Of a stretch of DNA of 53,170 bases, positions 51,549-53,170 are shown one piece after another. Source of the DNA: Streptomyces griseoluteus (GTDB lineage Bacteria > Actinomycetota > Actinomycetes > Streptomycetales > Streptomycetaceae); contig JOBE01000049.1 in assembly GCA_000717735.1 (NCBI GenBank), forward strand, positions 1 to 53,170, given 5' to 3'. Both the position numbers and the translations under genes were made by a program. The stretch's first letter is position 1, and each line of letters starts with the position of its first letter. The notes beneath the pieces were generated by a model. The model was not told the origin of the DNA, made no database searches, and saw nothing but the letters and a program-made list of their open reading frames with translations.

Positions 51549-52934
51549 ATGCCCTACTTCGACGCCGCGTCCGCCGCCCCGCTGCACCCCGTCGCCCGCC
51601 AGGCACTGCTCGCCTCCCTGGACGAGGGCTGGGCCGATCCGGCCCGCCTCTACCGGGAGGGGCGGCGGGCCCGGCTGCTCCTCGACGCGGCACGGGAGGC
51701 GGCGGCGGAGGCCGTGGGCTGCCGCCCGGACGAGCTGGTGTTCACTCCTTCGGGGACGCGTGCGGTTCACGCAGGAATCTCGGGAGTTCTCGCGGCACGT
51801 CGGCGTGTCGGGAACCGGCTCGTCGTCTCCGCGGTCGAACACTCCTCCGTCCTGCACGCCGCCGAGACGCACGCGGCGGCGGGCGGCGCCGTGACCGAGG
51901 TTCCGGTGGGCCGGTCCGGGGCGGTCGACGCGGCCCGCTTCGCGGCGGCCCTCGACTCGGGGACGGCCCTGGCGTGTCTCCAGTCGGCCAACCACGAGGT
52001 GGGCACCGAGCAGCCGGTGGCCGAGGCGGCGGAGGCCTGCCGGACGGCGGGCGTGCCGCTCCTCGTGGACGCGGCCCAGTCGCTGGGCTGGGGACAGGTG
52101 GACGGCGACTGGTCGCTGCTCACGGCGAGCGCGCACAAGTGGGGCGGCCCGGCGGGGGTGGGACTGCTCGCCGTACGCAAGGGGGTCAGGTTCGCGCCCC
52201 AAGGCCCCTCCGACGAGCGGGAGTCGGGGCGTGCGCCCGGCTTCGAGAACCTGCCGGCGATCGTGGCGGCGGCGGCCTCGCTCCGGGCGGTCCGGGCGGA
52301 GGCGGAGACCGAGGGGACGCGGCTGCGGGCCCTGGTGGACCGGATCCGGGCGCGGGTGCCGGAGCTGGTGCCGGACGTGGAGGTGGTGGGCGATCCGGTG
52401 CGACGACTCCCCCACCTGGTCACGTTCTCCTGTCTCTATGTCGACGGGGAGACGCTGCTGCACGAGCTGGATCGGGAGGGTTTCTCCGTTTCGTCCGGTT
52501 CGTCGTGTACGAGTTCCACGCTGACGCCCAGCCATGTGCTGCGCGCCATGGGGGTGCTGAGCGAGGGGAACGTGCGGGTGTCCCTGCCGGCCGGCACCGC
52601 GGCGGAGGACGTGGACCGCTTCCTCGACGTCCTGCCGCGGGTGGTCGCGGAGGTAAGGGAACGGCTCGGCGCCCCGGCCGCGGCGGCGGCCCCGACGGCC
52701 GCGGACGGTCCGCTCGTCGTGGACGCCCTGGGCAAGCGCTGCCCGATCCCGGTGATCGAACTGGCGAAGGTGTTCGGAGAAGTGCCGATGGGCGGGACGG
52801 TGACGGTGCTGTCGGACGACGAGGCGGCGCGGCTCGACATTCCGGCGTGGTGCGAGATGCGGGGGCAGGAGTACGTGGGCGAGGAGCCGTCGCCGCGGGG
52901 CGGTACGGCGTACGTGGTCCGCCGCGTGACGTGA
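51549..52934 (+). CDS. Cysteine desulfurase fused to a TusA-like sulfurtransferase domain
   Basis: 461 aa. Residues 1-375 are a NifS/IscS desulfurase: VEHSSVLHAAE (His near the substrate), QSANHEVGTEQP, DAAQSLGWGQVD, PLP Lys in SAHKWGGPAG, and the active Cys in VSSGSSCTSSTLTPSHVL. A 15-residue Ala-rich linker leads to a TusA domain (about 385-461) with DALGKRCPIPVIELAK, whose Cys-Pro is the sulfur acceptor. The enzyme should take sulfur from cysteine and pass it to its own TusA domain. Start ATG 51549 (MPYFDAASA); the frame is open upstream without similarity, and no Shine-Dalgarno is visible. Confidence 0.93.
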   Translation: MPYFDAASAAPLHPVARQALLASLDEGWADPARLYREGRRARLLLDAAREAAAEAVGCRPDELVFTPSGTRAVHAGISGVLAARRRVGNRLVVSAVEHSSVLHAAETHAAAGGAVTEVPVGRSGAVDAARFAAALDSGTALACLQSANHEVGTEQPVAEAAEACRTAGVPLLVDAAQSLGWGQVDGDWSLLTASAHKWGGPAGVGLLAVRKGVRFAPQGPSDERESGRAPGFENLPAIVAAAASLRAVRAEAETEGTRLRALVDRIRARVPELVPDVEVVGDPVRRLPHLVTFSCLYVDGETLLHELDREGFSVSSGSSCTSSTLTPSHVLRAMGVLSEGNVRVSLPAGTAAEDVDRFLDVLPRVVAEVRERLGAPAAAAAPTAADGPLVVDALGKRCPIPVIELAKVFGEVPMGGTVTVLSDDEAARLDIPAWCEMRGQEYVGEEPSPRGGTAYVVRRVT

Positions 52935-52990
52935 CCGGGACCACTCGCCGGCCTCGCCACGCCGGCACCCACCGGTCCCGGCAGGATCCG

Positions 52991-53089
52991 GCGTCCCGCC
53001 CGACGGGCCGCCGCCCCTCCGGCACGGGCCGCGCCGTCCCGCGTCCCGCCTGACAGGCCGCCGCGCGGCCGCCGCCCCTCCGGCACGGA
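52991..53089. repeat. Diverged direct repeats in GC-rich tail
   Basis: GCCGCCGCCCCTCCGGCACG occurs twice, each copy preceded by a GCGTCCCGCC-GAC-GGCC stretch (52991-53028 and 53041-53089). There is no gene I can support from 52935 to the window end. Confidence 0.5.
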
Positions 53090-53170
53090 CGCCCCGCGCG
53101 GTGCGGCCCCGCGTGGCGGCCGCACCGCCCGGGCGGGCATCCCGCCCCCGCCCGGGGCTCCGCCTCCGCC

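Overview
The window is core chromosome of a Streptomyces (high-GC actinomycete). Evidence: G/C at nearly every third codon position, many GTG and TTG starts, a PASTA-type Ser/Thr kinase, a DmdR/IdeR-type iron box, a SAM-IV riboswitch (a class typical of actinomycetes), and an actinobacterial bc1-aa3 respiratory cluster with a diheme cytochrome c. From memory, the gene content and order match the S. coelicolor block around SCO2104-SCO2156. Much of it also matches Mycobacterium tuberculosis Rv2175c-Rv2200c. No rRNA, tRNA, CRISPR array, prophage or insertion sequence was seen.

Layout. (1) 1-5000, thiamin: thiE, an Rv2175c-like DNA-binding protein and a ferredoxin reductase-like flavoprotein on the minus strand, then a TPP riboswitch driving thiO-thiS-thiG on the plus strand. 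(2) 5000-10100, signalling, repair and metals: a PASTA kinase followed 6 bp later by endonuclease IV; a His-rich DUF4396 membrane protein behind a near-perfect CsoR-type operator; a small sulfite-oxidase-like enzyme; bacterioferritin facing its ferredoxin (bfd), which carries an iron box. (3) 10100-16700, aromatic amino acids: class II DAHP synthase and a fused anthranilate synthase (TrpE-TrpG) preceded by a complete trp attenuator, with a large secreted amidase between them. (4) 16700-24700: a D-2-hydroxyacid dehydrogenase, a MacRS-like two-component pair, an acyltransferase, a lipase-like hydrolase, an exonuclease/phosphatase-fold protein, ROK glucokinase and a DUF5304 protein. (5) 24700-32000, envelope lipids: an ArsA-like protein, an SRPBCC protein, a phosphoesterase, a FadD15-like acyl-CoA ligase, a PimB-like GT4 and a GT87 mannosyltransferase-like protein. 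(6) 31900-38650: a zincin-like lipoprotein, two tandem NlpC/P60 hydrolases, a NYN-domain protein, a zinc-ribbon protein, a rhomboid protease and a RAM-domain protein. (7) 38650-41600: a class V PLP enzyme behind a SAM-IV riboswitch and a short uORF, and trpD. (8) 41700-51125, respiration: ctaE-qcrC-qcrA-qcrB and ctaC-ctaD-ctaF, separated by an L,D-transpeptidase and a degenerate receiver protein. (9) 51500-end: a cysteine desulfurase fused to a TusA domain, then GC-rich sequence with no recognised gene.

Most of this is conserved housekeeping DNA, and I do not see an obviously new multi-gene system. The points most worth a second look are: the CsoR-like operator with the His-rich DUF4396 protein; the SAM-IV riboswitch plus MSKRMR uORF on a class V PLP enzyme; the ArsA-like protein that lacks both Walker lysines; the desulfurase-TusA fusion; a palindrome covering the ctaE start codon; and small palindromic repeats, two of which are translated inside coding sequences.
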